NCBI GenBank assembly: GCA_902776645.1
Contig: CACYQT010000012.1
Location: 1 to 64,000, forward strand
Source: an uncultured bacterium
GTDB taxonomy: Bacteria > Verrucomicrobiota > Lentisphaeria > Oligosphaerales > Oligosphaeraceae
Direction: 5' to 3'
DNA: 64,000 nucleotides
Shown: positions 29,245 through 39,049 of the stretch, piece by piece
Position numbering within the stretch: the first letter of the stretch is position 1
Layout of the letters: every line of letters begins with the position of its first letter
Position numbers and translations under genes: made by a program
Notes under the pieces: generated by a model
What the model was told of the DNA's origin: nothing
Databases searched by the model: none
What the model saw: only the letters and a program-made list of their open reading frames with translations

Positions 29245-32070
29245 ATGCGACTTCAGACCGTCTTATGCGCAATGGCCGTCAGCGCGATGGCCGCCTCCCC
29301 CGTGACCTACTGGTCCAACCAAAACGGCAGCGGCGAAATCGGCACGAAGGCGCATGTCTTCTGCACCGTCGCCCCCGGCTTCGCGGGAGCCAACTGGAGT
29401 TTCGGCAGTTTCGCCAATGACAAGAATGCCAAAGCCATTGGCGAAACCCACACGACGGGAACGACTTCCGGCAAGACCATCGCCATGGCTCTCGTCCGCA
29501 CGCTGCTTCCGGACGGTTCGCTGAAACTCGACTACGCCCTCACACCGAAGGAAGACGTCGTCCTCAATTCCCTCCATGTCAATCTCAATTTCGATTCCGT
29601 CTATTCCACGAAGATCGCCTACAAGCTCGGTGACAAGGAAAAGGCGGCCTTCCCCATGACGTTCAAAAACGTCATGGTCGCGAACGCCAACTGCAAGTCG
29701 TTCGAACTCTTCACGCCCGACGGCGTCCTTTCCGCCACATTGGAAGGCAACGCCTATGTCATGATTCAGGACAACCGCCAGTGGGGCGGCGGCATGGAAG
29801 TCCGAATCGGCCCCCAGATGCCGCAGGGCGAGCCATGGCCAGGCGGAAAAAGCTTCAATCTCGCCATGACGCTGAAATGGGACGCCGGAATGGAAGTCGC
29901 GACAATGGAACCAGTTGTGCTGAAAGCGAATGACGACTGGTCCATTCTGGACACGCGCCTCGGCGTCAAGCCCGGTTCCGCTCTTGATTTCACTGTCTTC
30001 AAATTCGCCGACGGCCCTGCGGGAAAATACGGCTGGATCCGCGCCAACGGCCCGCATTTCGAATTCGAAAAACTGCCGGGCGTGCCGCAGCGTTTCTACG
30101 GCGTCAATTTCTGCTTCAGCGCCCACGACCTCTCCCATGAACAGTCGGAGCAGCTGGCCGAACGCCTGTGGCGGCTCGGCTACAACACCGTCCGCTACCA
30201 TCACTATGAAGGCAACTTGCAAGACCGTTCCTCCGGCTCGTCCATCGTCTTGAATCCACAAAAGTTAGAGAGATTGGACTACCTCCACTACCAGCTCCGC
30301 CAGCGCGGCATCTATGTGACGACCGACACCTTCGTCTCCCGCACCGTCTTCGCGAAGGAGATCTTCGACGGAGAGGAAGGCAATCTCGACATGAACGAAA
30401 TCAAGATGCTCCTGCCCGTAAACGACCGCATGTTCGAAAACTGGAAGGGCTTCTGCCGTGCATTTTTAGGACATCTAAATCCCTACACGGGACTCACCTA
30501 CGCGCAGGATCCAGCCGTCGCGTGGATCAGCCTCATCAATGAAGGCAACTACGGCAACTACTTCGGTGGCCTCCGCGACCGCACGCGGAAGGAATGGCTC
30601 CGCGCATGGAACGACTGGACGCTGAAGAAATACGGTTCCGCCGAAAAGCGCAACGCCGCCTGGGGAACCGCGCAAGACTATGCGATCACGTTCCTTCCGG
30701 ACGGAAAAGGCACCGTCGCCGAACGCCGCGATTTCGAACGCTTCCAGTATGACGTCGAAACAGACATGCTCCGCCGCATGCGCGACTTCCTCTACAAGGA
30801 GCTCGGCAGCAAGGCGTTGCTGACGGACATGAACTCGTGGACGAACCGCACATGGTCCACCATGGCCCGCAAAGAGTTCGACTACATTGATGACCATTTC
30901 TACATCGACCACCCGCAGTTCATCGAAAAATCATGGCAACTGCCATCCAAATGCGACAACACAAGTCCCGTTCTGAAAGGCACTCCCGGCGGCGGTCACG
31001 TCGCCTTCACACGGCTTCTCGACAAGCCGTTCGCCATCACGGAATACAATTTCTCCGGCCCGGGCCGTTTCCGCGGCGTCGGCGGCATCATGACCGGCTG
31101 CCTGGCGGCGTTGCAGGACTGGGGCGGCGTCTGGCGGTTCGCCTACTCCCACGGCAACTGGAACATGTTCAATCCCAGCGGCGCAGGCTATTTCGATCTC
31201 GCGTCCGATCCGCTCAACCAATGCGCGGAACGCGCCATCCTCTGCCTCTATCTGCGCGGAGACATGGCCCCCGCCCCGCAGAAAGTCGCCATCACATTGG
31301 AAGACAGATATTTGGACAAAGACTTCCAGCCCGGCCAAGGCCATGTTCCAGGCTGGAGCAAGCTGAATCTCATCGCGCAGGTCGGTTATTTAATTGGTAA
31401 AGAAGGCTCGAAGGCGGACGCGGATGTGTCGCTCGGCTTCTCCGACAACGCCCCCAAAGCCACCATCGCCATCGACGGCAATTCGCCGCTGAGCGGCGCC
31501 AACGGCGGCAAGATGCTGGAACTTTTCCGACAAAAAGGCTGGCTGTCCGCCGACAACGCGACCGATATGGGCAAGCCCTACACGCAATCATCCAACGGAC
31601 AGTGCGTCATCGACGGCACGGAGGACATTCTCGTCCTCAACACGCCGAAAACCGCCGGCGGCTTCGCCCCTGCGGGCAAGTCCATCACGACGGACGCCGC
31701 GCAGATCAAGATTCTCGATTCCGACGCAACCGTCTGGATTTCAGCCGTTGACGACCAACCCATCGCCTCCAGCAAACGCCTTCTCATCACGCATCTGACG
31801 GATTTGCAGAACACGGATATGAAATACGCAGACATCCGCCGCAAAGTCCTCCAGGCGTGGGGCCACATGCCGCACATCGTCCAGAACGGCCGCGCCGAAA
31901 TCACCGTGAAATTGCAGAATCCGCAGAACGCCACCGTCTGGCGGCTCCGCACCGACGGCGAACGCCTCAGCAAGCTTGAAGCCGCCGTCACCGCCGACGG
32001 CCTTCGCATCCCGCTGGACATCCGCGGCCCCCACGGCGCCCAGCTGCTGTATGAAGTAGTAGTAGAATAG
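29245..32070 (+). CDS. Secreted clan-A glycoside hydrolase (cellulase-like), multidomain
   Basis: 941 residues, start behind AGGAGAAC, signal peptide MRLQTVLCAMAVSAMAA. N-terminal beta-rich region (to about 260). It is followed by a TIM barrel beginning FYGVNFCFSAHDL and LGYNTVRYHHYEG, with the likely acid/base in WISLINEGN and the nucleophile in FAITEYNF near the barrel end. A C-terminal beta region follows with GPHGAQLLYEVVVE at the very end. Clan-A retaining chemistry (GH5/GH2/GH42-like) is supported by the two Glu motifs, but the family and substrate cannot be fixed. It probably cuts host or dietary glycans outside the cytoplasm. Confidence 0.82.
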   Translation: MRLQTVLCAMAVSAMAASPVTYWSNQNGSGEIGTKAHVFCTVAPGFAGANWSFGSFANDKNAKAIGETHTTGTTSGKTIAMALVRTLLPDGSLKLDYALTPKEDVVLNSLHVNLNFDSVYSTKIAYKLGDKEKAAFPMTFKNVMVANANCKSFELFTPDGVLSATLEGNAYVMIQDNRQWGGGMEVRIGPQMPQGEPWPGGKSFNLAMTLKWDAGMEVATMEPVVLKANDDWSILDTRLGVKPGSALDFTVFKFADGPAGKYGWIRANGPHFEFEKLPGVPQRFYGVNFCFSAHDLSHEQSEQLAERLWRLGYNTVRYHHYEGNLQDRSSGSSIVLNPQKLERLDYLHYQLRQRGIYVTTDTFVSRTVFAKEIFDGEEGNLDMNEIKMLLPVNDRMFENWKGFCRAFLGHLNPYTGLTYAQDPAVAWISLINEGNYGNYFGGLRDRTRKEWLRAWNDWTLKKYGSAEKRNAAWGTAQDYAITFLPDGKGTVAERRDFERFQYDVETDMLRRMRDFLYKELGSKALLTDMNSWTNRTWSTMARKEFDYIDDHFYIDHPQFIEKSWQLPSKCDNTSPVLKGTPGGGHVAFTRLLDKPFAITEYNFSGPGRFRGVGGIMTGCLAALQDWGGVWRFAYSHGNWNMFNPSGAGYFDLASDPLNQCAERAILCLYLRGDMAPAPQKVAITLEDRYLDKDFQPGQGHVPGWSKLNLIAQVGYLIGKEGSKADADVSLGFSDNAPKATIAIDGNSPLSGANGGKMLELFRQKGWLSADNATDMGKPYTQSSNGQCVIDGTEDILVLNTPKTAGGFAPAGKSITTDAAQIKILDSDATVWISAVDDQPIASSKRLLITHLTDLQNTDMKYADIRRKVLQAWGHMPHIVQNGRAEITVKLQNPQNATVWRLRTDGERLSKLEAAVTADGLRIPLDIRGPHGAQLLYEVVVE

Positions 32071-32092
32071 TTTTATAAAAACTAAATTTTAA

Positions 32093-32515
32093 CATGTACA
32101 AGTAACAGGACATGATGAAACAGGACAAGTAACCAAACAAGTAGCAGGGCAAACCGAACAAGTAGGAGGACAAGTAACCATACACGACGGCACCGCACAA
32201 GATGGCACCGCACAAGATGGCACCGCACAAGATGGCACCGCACAAGGTGGCACCGCACAAGGTGGCACCGCACAAGGTGGCACCGCACAAGTAGCCAAAT
32301 TAATTCAAGCCTTGGGAAATGAATGCCTCACAAGAAATGAACTTTTGGATAAATTAGGGTTACAGCATAGAGTTTACTTTCTTAAGTACTATTTGCAACC
32401 TGCATTAAAATGGGGCTTAATTGAAATGACGATTCCTGAAAAACCCAACAGCATGCATCAGCGTTACCGCAAGAAATCCACGGATAACACAAAGACAATG
32501 GATAACCAGCCATGA
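32093..32515 (+). pseudogene. C-terminal relic of a Fic- or AlbA_2/HATPase_c_4-type protein
   Basis: An open frame with no usable upstream start reads Gln/Val/Thr repeats (GQVTKQVAGQTEQVGGQV), then seven GTAQD/GTAQG pentapeptides. A winged-helix-like tail follows with LTRNELLDKLGLQHR, LQPALKWGLIEMTIPEKPN and RYRKK. Tails of this kind, with QV-rich linkers and an IEMT-PDKP-S ending, are familiar at the C-terminus of Fic proteins and of AlbA_2/HATPase_c_4 ATP-binding proteins. The catalytic body is absent: a stop (TAA at 32090) and the preceding gene lie immediately upstream. A short product from ATG 32312 is possible but unlikely to be functional. Confidence 0.7.
32190..32291. repeat. 15-bp tandem repeat (GGCACCGCACAAGAT), about 7 units
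   Basis: Seven near-identical 15-bp units, the first four ending in GAT and the last three in GGT. The unit length keeps the pseudogene frame and encodes GTAQ(D/G). Confidence 0.92.
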
Positions 32516-32610
32516 TTCCGTCCGTCATCCTGTTCTCCAAAATGAAATGTTCGAATTCTCTTTTTTTCCAAAAAAATCCTTCCAAACAAAAGGGAAATGC
32601 ACGTTGCCTC

Positions 32611-32645
32611 TGTAAATTGTAAATTGTAAATTGTTAATTGAAAAT
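32611..32645. repeat. Heptamer repeat TGTAAAT x5 abutting a start codon
   Basis: TGTAAAT three times, then TGTTAAT and TGAAAAT, ending exactly at the ATG at 32646. It replaces any recognisable Shine-Dalgarno. Confidence 0.85.
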
Positions 32646-33854
32646 ATGCAAGAATGTTTTAAATCTGCCCACCTGTCCCATGAAAAGGACGGGAAGTCCT
32701 ATGACATCAGCCGTTTCGGCCTGAAAACGGCTGAGAAAACCATGGCGTTCCACAAGAGTTTTCCAGAATACGCCGCCACGCCGTTGGCGGAACTCAAGGA
32801 GCTCGCACAACTGCTTGGCGTCCAGTCGATTCATGTCAAGGATGAAAGCAAACGCTTCGGCCTGAACGCTTTCAAGGTACTCGGCGGCAGCTATGCCATC
32901 GGTTCGTATATCGCCAAGACGCTCGGCATGGACATTGGTGAACTTTCCTGCGAACGCATGACCAGTCCCGCCGTCAAGGCGAAGCTTGGCGAACTGACGT
33001 TTGTCACGGCGACCGATGGCAACCACGGCCGCGGCGTCGCATGGACCGCCAACCGCCTCGGCCAGAAATGCGTCGTCTATATGCCGAAAGGCACTGCCAA
33101 CGAACGACTTGAGAATATCCGCAAGCTCGGCGCGGACGCGTCCATCATGGATTTCGGATATGACGACTGCGTCCGTCTCGCCCGCGACAACGCCGCGAAA
33201 AACGGCTGGATTCTCGTGCAGGACACCGCGTGGGACGGCTACGAGGAGATTCCGCGCCACATCATGGAAGGCTATCTGACCATGGGGCTGGAATCCATCC
33301 ATCAACTCAATTGGAATTTGCCGACGCATGTTTTCCTGCAGGCGGGCGTCGGTTCCATGGCCGGCGCCTTGGCCGCCTTTTTCGCAAACTACTGCGGCAA
33401 ACACCAACGTCCTGTCATCGTCATCGTCGAACCGAACAAGGCGGACTGCTTCTATCGCACCGCATATGCGAACGATGGCCGCCTCCACGCCGTGACAGGC
33501 CCGATGGATTCCATCATGGCGGGCCTCTGCTGCGGCGAACCATGCACGATTGCATGGAACATCCTCCATGATTACGCGGATGATTTCATCTCCATGCCCG
33601 ACTACGTCGCCGCCAAAGGCATGCGCATTCTCGGCAACCCGCTAAATGGCGATCCACGCGTCATTTCCGGCGAAAGCGGCGCATCCACGACGGGACTCGT
33701 CGCGGAAATCCTTCAGAATGAAAGCCTTGACTGGCTCCGTTCACAGCTTCGCCTGGACGCCTCCTCCCGTATCCTCTGCATCTCCACGGAAGGCGACACG
33801 GACAAGGCGAACTACCGCCGCATCGTCTGGGACGGCCTCCATCCAAGCTATTGA
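32646..33854 (+). CDS. dpaL: Diaminopropionate ammonia-lyase
   Basis: About 402 residues from ATG 32646; a TTG at 32631 in the same frame would add MLIEN. PLP fold-type II enzyme that converts 2,3-diaminopropionate to pyruvate and two ammonia. The PLP lysine is in RFGLNAFKVLGGSYA (near 80), with the ATDGNHGRGVAW loop and the glycine-rich QAGVGSMAGALAAF phosphate site, typical of YgeX/DpaL. Cytoplasmic amino-acid catabolism. The upstream leader is a heptamer array with no ribosome binding site, so initiation may be weak or leaderless. Confidence 0.92.
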   Translation: MQECFKSAHLSHEKDGKSYDISRFGLKTAEKTMAFHKSFPEYAATPLAELKELAQLLGVQSIHVKDESKRFGLNAFKVLGGSYAIGSYIAKTLGMDIGELSCERMTSPAVKAKLGELTFVTATDGNHGRGVAWTANRLGQKCVVYMPKGTANERLENIRKLGADASIMDFGYDDCVRLARDNAAKNGWILVQDTAWDGYEEIPRHIMEGYLTMGLESIHQLNWNLPTHVFLQAGVGSMAGALAAFFANYCGKHQRPVIVIVEPNKADCFYRTAYANDGRLHAVTGPMDSIMAGLCCGEPCTIAWNILHDYADDFISMPDYVAAKGMRILGNPLNGDPRVISGESGASTTGLVAEILQNESLDWLRSQLRLDASSRILCISTEGDTDKANYRRIVWDGLHPSY

Positions 33855-33974
33855 TAACCACGAATGGCCCCAGCCGCCTTCTTTCCTTTTGCCAATGGAA
33901 CACTATATTAAATAAGGTATGTTTTTTTTCCGTAAACCATATGGCAAAATTCAACGTCCAAGACGTCTGTTTCC

Positions 33975-35258
33975 ATGATCTGGCAACCGTTTCTTCCCTA
34001 TAACGCACTCATCGTCCGCTACAATGAAATCGGCACGAAAGGCCGCAACCGCCTCGCCTTTGAAGAGGCGCTCGGCGAATCGCTGCAACGGGTCCTTTCA
34101 TCCGTCGGCAAACTGAAAATACTCAACGAACACGGGCGGCTTTTCCTTTTGCCGGAATACAAGCCGCATTTCACGCCGGAGGACATCCAGCTCATGCGGG
34201 ACGTTTTGCCGACCGTTCCAGGCCTGTCCTCCCTCTCGCCAGGCTTCTATGTGGAACCGACGTTGGAAGCCATCGAAGCCGTTATGCGTCAATGGTTTGA
34301 CACTGTCTTCGAGGCGTTCATGGCGCAGTCGCCCCGCCCTGCTCTCACCTACGCCATGCGAGCCAGACGGGCGGACAAGAAGTTTCCCATGACCACCGAC
34401 GAAATGGAACGGTATTTTGCGAAAATGGTCATCGGCAACCATCCTGAACTGTCCATCGATTTGAAAAAGGCCAACCTGCTGGTCGAAGTGGAAATCCGCT
34501 ACCACCAGGCATTTATCTCCTTTGAACGCATCTACGGCGCGGGCGGCCTGCCCGTCGGGACGGCCGGTGGCACGCTTGCGTTGCTTTCTGGTGGCATCGA
34601 TTCGCCCGTCGCCTGCTTCCAGATGATGCGGCGCGGCTGTTCCGTCGATTACGTCACGTTCCACAGCGAACCGTACACGCCGCCGGAATACATCCAGAAA
34701 ATCACCTCCATCGCACGTCAGTTGAACAACTACCAGCCGCGTGGACGATTAGTGGCCGTCAACCTTCTGCCGGCCCAGAAGGAAATCCGTGACAAATGCC
34801 GCTCCCGCTACCGCACGATTCTCTATCGCCGTTTCATGCTGCGCATCGCCAACCGTCTTGCGAAGCTTTTCGGTTCGAAGGCCATCGTCACAGGGGAGAA
34901 TCTCGGGCAGGTGGCCAGCCAGACGTTGGACAACATGTCCGTCATCGAAAACGCGTCCGACATGCTTGTCCTGCGGCCGTTGCTGACGTTCGAAAAGCTT
35001 GAAACAGTCGCCATCGCGGAGAAAATCGGCACGTTCAACCTGTCGGCGGTGAACGTTCCGGACTCCTGCACGGTCTTCGCTCCTGACGATCCCGCCACCT
35101 CCGCGAGACTGGATTTCGTCCTTTTTGAAGAAAAGGCCCTGGATGTGGAAAATCTCGTGAAACAATGTCTGGAATCCGCTGTCATAGTCAATCCAGACAC
35201 GGGCGCCCAGCATCCCCTGAAGGATCTGCCTGTCGGCGACCGTCGATTTACATTATAG
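33975..35258 (+). CDS. thiI: tRNA 4-thiouridine synthetase ThiI
   Basis: 427 residues. N-terminal ferredoxin-like and THUMP region (to about 190), then the PP-loop LALLSGGIDSPVACFQMMRRG (near 200), which adenylates U8 of tRNA. The C-terminal active cysteine is in PDSCTVFAP. The rhodanese extension of E. coli ThiI is absent; the short form is common and suffices for s4U in many bacteria with another sulfur source. Hsp33 starts 12 bp downstream in the same transcript. Confidence 0.95.
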   Translation: MIWQPFLPYNALIVRYNEIGTKGRNRLAFEEALGESLQRVLSSVGKLKILNEHGRLFLLPEYKPHFTPEDIQLMRDVLPTVPGLSSLSPGFYVEPTLEAIEAVMRQWFDTVFEAFMAQSPRPALTYAMRARRADKKFPMTTDEMERYFAKMVIGNHPELSIDLKKANLLVEVEIRYHQAFISFERIYGAGGLPVGTAGGTLALLSGGIDSPVACFQMMRRGCSVDYVTFHSEPYTPPEYIQKITSIARQLNNYQPRGRLVAVNLLPAQKEIRDKCRSRYRTILYRRFMLRIANRLAKLFGSKAIVTGENLGQVASQTLDNMSVIENASDMLVLRPLLTFEKLETVAIAEKIGTFNLSAVNVPDSCTVFAPDDPATSARLDFVLFEEKALDVENLVKQCLESAVIVNPDTGAQHPLKDLPVGDRRFTL

Positions 35259-35270
35259 AGGTACTGCATC

Positions 35271-36149
35271 ATGGAAGATCTTTTGTATCGTGGCATCATA
35301 AACCAACTCAACATCCGTTTCGTTCTGGCGGACTGCCAGCAGACCGTCAACGACATCATCCTGAAACACGACTGCGATCCAGTCTCGGCCGCCATCTTCG
35401 CGAACGCCATTTCATCCGCCGCGCTCGTCTCGTCATTGCTCACGGAAGATGAGAAATACACCCTCAAATGGCGAAACGACGGACAGTTAGGACTCGTCAT
35501 GGCAGATTGCGACGCGCAAGGCCACGTCCGCGCCTTGATCTCCAATCCGCATCTGGCCTACTCCGCGAAGGAGGAAGCGGACATCTGGGGGAAGGAAGGC
35601 TCCGTCTCCGTCATCAAGTCTTCGACGACGCAAATTCTCAACTCCGGAACGGTCGAAGCCAACTTCCGCGATCTCGCGCAGGATCTCGCCTTCTTCTTCT
35701 CCGTCAGCGACCAGATCGAGACCGCCATCGTCTGCAAGAACGTCTTCAACGCGGATCCGTCCCGTCCGATCCGCACGGCCCGCGCCGTCATGCTGCAAGC
35801 CCTGCCCGGTTGCGATCTCACCGTTTTCGAACAAGTCCGCAAGAAGTTGGAATCAGATGAATGCAAACAACTTCTGACGCCACCTGTCGTTACGGACAAT
35901 CTGTTTGAAATCATCGTCAAATATCTTGCCGACGGCATCGTGGAGAAACCGACCTTCTCCATGGAGCATTCCGTCTCGCCGCAGTTCAAATGCAACTGCA
36001 CGAAGGAAAACATGATCGCGGCGGCGGCTTCCCTCAGCAAGGCGGAATTGGACGAAGCCTTCAAGAAGGACGGCGAACTGCGCATCACCTGCCAGTTCTG
36101 CAACACGACGCATGTCATCAAGCCGGAAGACATGCCGGAGCAAAAGTAA
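35271..36149 (+). CDS. hslO: Redox-regulated chaperone Hsp33
   Basis: 292 residues, the standard size. N-terminal chaperone domain (EDLLYRGIINQLNIRFVLAD ... LVMADCDAQGHVRALISNP) and a C-terminal zinc switch with CNC and CQFC (FKCNCTKENM and ITCQFCNTTHV). The four cysteines bind zinc when reduced and form disulfides under oxidative or bleach stress, activating holdase function in the cytoplasm. It lies 12 bp after thiI, forming a two-gene thiol/sulfur unit, and is followed by a terminator shared with the convergent GH127 gene. Confidence 0.95.
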   Translation: MEDLLYRGIINQLNIRFVLADCQQTVNDIILKHDCDPVSAAIFANAISSAALVSSLLTEDEKYTLKWRNDGQLGLVMADCDAQGHVRALISNPHLAYSAKEEADIWGKEGSVSVIKSSTTQILNSGTVEANFRDLAQDLAFFFSVSDQIETAIVCKNVFNADPSRPIRTARAVMLQALPGCDLTVFEQVRKKLESDECKQLLTPPVVTDNLFEIIVKYLADGIVEKPTFSMEHSVSPQFKCNCTKENMIAAAASLSKAELDEAFKKDGELRITCQFCNTTHVIKPEDMPEQK

Positions 36150-36177
36150 AAAGAGCCTCTCCGATTTCCACAGTTTT

Positions 36178-36220
36178 CTAGCCTTCTAGATTTCTAGGAT
36201 TCTAGAAGGCTAGTTTTTTT
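36178..36220. terminator. CTAG-array hairpin terminator between hslO and GH127
   Basis: 13-bp arms CTAGCCTTCTAGA (36178-36190) and complement (36201-36213), 10-base loop, then T8. CTAG recurs at 36178, 36186, 36194, 36202 and 36210, exactly every 8 bp, as in the array at 3130. Confidence 0.8.
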
Positions 36221-36226
36221 TATCAA

Positions 36227-38134
36227 TCACCGCTTCGCCCGCGGGAAATACGTGATCCGCAGGGCCGTGCAGCCGTATGGGACAAGTTCGATTTCCAGCG
36301 GATACGTCACATCCAGTTCCGCCTCATAGATTTCCGACGTCTTGTTCGGATACGGCGCATAGGCGAACGGCGCCTTGAAGGCGTTGACGTGCAGTTTCAC
36401 AGGCGGATTCTCCCACACGTAGCCGTTCGGCTCCGTCTCCTCAACCGTCACTTTCACGTCATTTTCGTCCAACGCCACGTTCCACGAAATGAATTGCTTA
36501 CGGTATCCGAGACTCTCGAACATCCGCGTCGGCTTCTCATGGATGACCGGATTGACGCCGTACCACGCCCAGCCTTCCGGAAGCGGCGTGCGCGCATGGC
36601 CGTTGCCCATGTTGATCCACTGCTCGGGAATCGGCAGCGAGAACGTCAGCGCGCCCCACTGGATTGTCAACGGGTAGTTCTTCGCCAGATCGTTCACACG
36701 GGAGACGCGCGGCTTCATCTCCAGCGTGACGTCGATCGTGTCGCCGTCCGCCCATGCACGGTTCAAACTCGCGCCTTCAATACCGTTCACGCTGACGGTG
36801 TATTTCTCACACCAATATGGCTTCTTGAGGAAGATTTCAAACGTCTGCGGCTGATCCGCATGGATGACGTAATGAATCGTGTTTCTAAATGGATACAATG
36901 TCTGGCTCTCGATGACGACGCCGTGATGGCGGATGGAATACGGCGCATACGCGTTGATGTGGAGATTGCCCGAATCGTCCGTCAACGCCGCAAAGCGAAT
37001 GAATTCCGGCAGCGTACCGACCGACGTCACCGCGCAGCAGGAGACGGGATGGATCGGCGCGAACAGATGATGCACGGCAGCGAAGTGCGACGAATTGTCG
37101 GAGATGTAAATTTGGTTTGGCGTGCTGTTGTATTGGATGGCTTTTTCGTCCTTCTTGCGCGCGCCTTCGGCGCCGTTGTAGATCATTTCCTCCACATAGT
37201 CGCCGTAGAGCGTGTCGCCCGTCACGCGGCTCAAGATACCGTAAGTCGTTGTCAGGAAAGCCATGTCGCAATATTCCGTCTCCGCGTAGGGACTGACCGG
37301 GGCGAGATATTCGTTGTTGGCCACAGGAGCGCCCGTCGAATGCGTTCCGGACTTGCGCAATTTCGCGCTGCCGTTCACGCTGGCCTGCAGGAAGCGTTCG
37401 TCGCCCGTGGCGCAGTAGATCATGGCGGGACCGCGCAACTGCGCGACGTAGGCGGCCGTATGGTTCGAATTGTATTGGAGCTTCGGCGCCAGATACGCGC
37501 TTAAGGAATTGCTGAACAAATCGTTGCGCTCCAAGAAATCCACGTATTCCAGACAGAAATTCAGAAGTCGTTCATCGCCAGTCTCATAGTAGCAGGTCAT
37601 CATGGGATCAATGATGTACGCCCCCGCATAACGCGACTTGTTGTCGCCCGCCCAGTTCTTACAGAACCACAGCATGCAGTTGTAAACGGCGTCGAAGACA
37701 TCCCGACGGCCCGTCGCCTCCCAAAAGGAAAGCATCGCCTTCATGCCGCAGGCCGTCCCCCAGGCGTTGTAGTCCTCCGTGCGGTCGTCCTCCGGCTTGT
37801 ACGCGCCAAGATAGCCGTCCGGCTCCACGTTTTTCAAAACGGTATCGACCCATTCCGTCGCTTTTTTGATCAATCCTTCATCACCGAGCGTGAACGCCAG
37901 CCCTATGAATCCAAACCAGTAGTTGCCAGATATTTCCGCTCCCCATCCAGTCTTCACGAGGCCCCATTTGTCATCCGTTTTTTTCGTCGTGTAGGGATCC
38001 CAGACCATCTGCGGTTCCAAATCGCCCAGATGGCCGCCCATGCCGTCGCGATTGCGCTCCAACTGTTCACGCAGCCATCCTTCAGCCTTGATCGAGCCCA
38101 ACGGCAGCGACTTCCATTTCGAATAATTCTTCAT
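36227..38134 (-). CDS. GH127 family beta-L-arabinofuranosidase-like protein (DUF1680)
   Basis: 635 residues. Alpha/alpha barrel with SGNYWFGFIGLAFTLGD, GYLGAY and LQYNSNHTAAYVAQ. The zinc/catalytic set known from HypBA1 (Glu338, Cys340, Cys417, Cys418) is reproduced: E-Y-C in ETEYCDMAF and the C-C pair in PVSCCAVTS are 79 residues apart, the same spacing. No signal peptide is visible, so it probably acts on imported arabino-oligosaccharides. Convergent with hslO and no operon partner apparent. Confidence 0.9.
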   Translation of the reverse strand: MKNYSKWKSLPLGSIKAEGWLREQLERNRDGMGGHLGDLEPQMVWDPYTTKKTDDKWGLVKTGWGAEISGNYWFGFIGLAFTLGDEGLIKKATEWVDTVLKNVEPDGYLGAYKPEDDRTEDYNAWGTACGMKAMLSFWEATGRRDVFDAVYNCMLWFCKNWAGDNKSRYAGAYIIDPMMTCYYETGDERLLNFCLEYVDFLERNDLFSNSLSAYLAPKLQYNSNHTAAYVAQLRGPAMIYCATGDERFLQASVNGSAKLRKSGTHSTGAPVANNEYLAPVSPYAETEYCDMAFLTTTYGILSRVTGDTLYGDYVEEMIYNGAEGARKKDEKAIQYNSTPNQIYISDNSSHFAAVHHLFAPIHPVSCCAVTSVGTLPEFIRFAALTDDSGNLHINAYAPYSIRHHGVVIESQTLYPFRNTIHYVIHADQPQTFEIFLKKPYWCEKYTVSVNGIEGASLNRAWADGDTIDVTLEMKPRVSRVNDLAKNYPLTIQWGALTFSLPIPEQWINMGNGHARTPLPEGWAWYGVNPVIHEKPTRMFESLGYRKQFISWNVALDENDVKVTVEETEPNGYVWENPPVKLHVNAFKAPFAYAPYPNKTSEIYEAELDVTYPLEIELVPYGCTALRITYFPRAKR

Positions 38135-38239
38135 CTTTTCACCATGTTTACATTTTCATTGGAAAACCATCATCTGAATCTAATGTATAGGCCTTTTCAG
38201 ACTGTGCAATTCATTTGCCCAAGCAAACCGTGATTTCAT

Positions 38240-39049
38240 CTACAACAGCTTCATTTGGAACTGTTTCGGAGCCGTCTGGCGTTTGTATTCCACATCAGGC
38301 CACCCGAACAGCATTACCGCCCCGACCTTGTATCCATTCGGCAGGCCGATCCGTTCGCGCAACGCCTTCACAAACTTGAAGGCATACACGCCGAAACCGC
38401 ACCAGCATGTTCCCACGCCCAACGACTGCGCCATCACATCAAAATAGCTTAACGCGATCCATGGATCCGCCTCCTTGCACGGCGCGTTCTTCGGCGTGCA
38501 AGCCACGACCATGTGCGGCGCATTGCGAAAAATGATGTCTTCGCCTGCCATGATGTCATCCTTGTAGCGCTTGAAATTCGGATAAAGAAGCCTCATAATA
38601 CCCGTTTTGACAAGGAATTGCATCGATTTGACCATCTTGTCGCGGAAGAAGTCCATCTCCGTCCGACGCCGCACGACCGCGAAAAACAGCCGATGGTCAT
38701 TGCAGCCTGTCGGCGTCCAAGCCAACGATTTCACCAATGCGTCCATCGTCTCCGAATCCAAATCCTCCAGCTTGTATTGACGGATGCTGCGCCGTTGGCA
38801 AAGCAGATTCATCATCGTCTGAGCCGTCGGCAACGGCCCGACGGGGGCCGCCTTCTCCGCCGTGACATCGTGGCACTCCACCGCCCCGACGGGACACACC
38901 GCCAAACAATGCTGGCAGTTCAAACAGAATCGCTCGTCTTCTGGCCGCACATGCGGGAAGCCGTTCTCACCAATGGTCAGAACCTTTACAATGCAGTCCT
39001 TCACACACGCCTTGCATTTCAAGCACTTCGATTCATCGATACGGATCAT
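38240..39049 (-). CDS. Ferredoxin-nitroreductase fusion
   Basis: Start at 39049 because GGAGGAAT lies 8 bases upstream. 269 residues: two 4Fe-4S clusters (residues about 8-55: CLKCKACVKDC and CLNCQHCLAVCP) followed by a nitroreductase FMN domain from about residue 85, opening RRSIRQYK and containing SLAWTPTGCND and MAQSLGVGTCWCGFGVYAF. Members reduce nitro or enone substrates using electrons relayed through the ferredoxin part; the physiological substrate is unknown. Divergent from the 39346 gene. Confidence 0.9.
   Translation of the reverse strand: MIRIDESKCLKCKACVKDCIVKVLTIGENGFPHVRPEDERFCLNCQHCLAVCPVGAVECHDVTAEKAAPVGPLPTAQTMMNLLCQRRSIRQYKLEDLDSETMDALVKSLAWTPTGCNDHRLFFAVVRRRTEMDFFRDKMVKSMQFLVKTGIMRLLYPNFKRYKDDIMAGEDIIFRNAPHMVVACTPKNAPCKEADPWIALSYFDVMAQSLGVGTCWCGFGVYAFKFVKALRERIGLPNGYKVGAVMLFGWPDVEYKRQTAPKQFQMKLL

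Noticed and set aside
32082-32298. Cysteine-rich minus-strand ORFs (AVPPC repeats)
   Set aside because: Antisense reading of the 15-bp repeat in the Fic/AlbA_2 relic; no start signal and no non-repetitive part.
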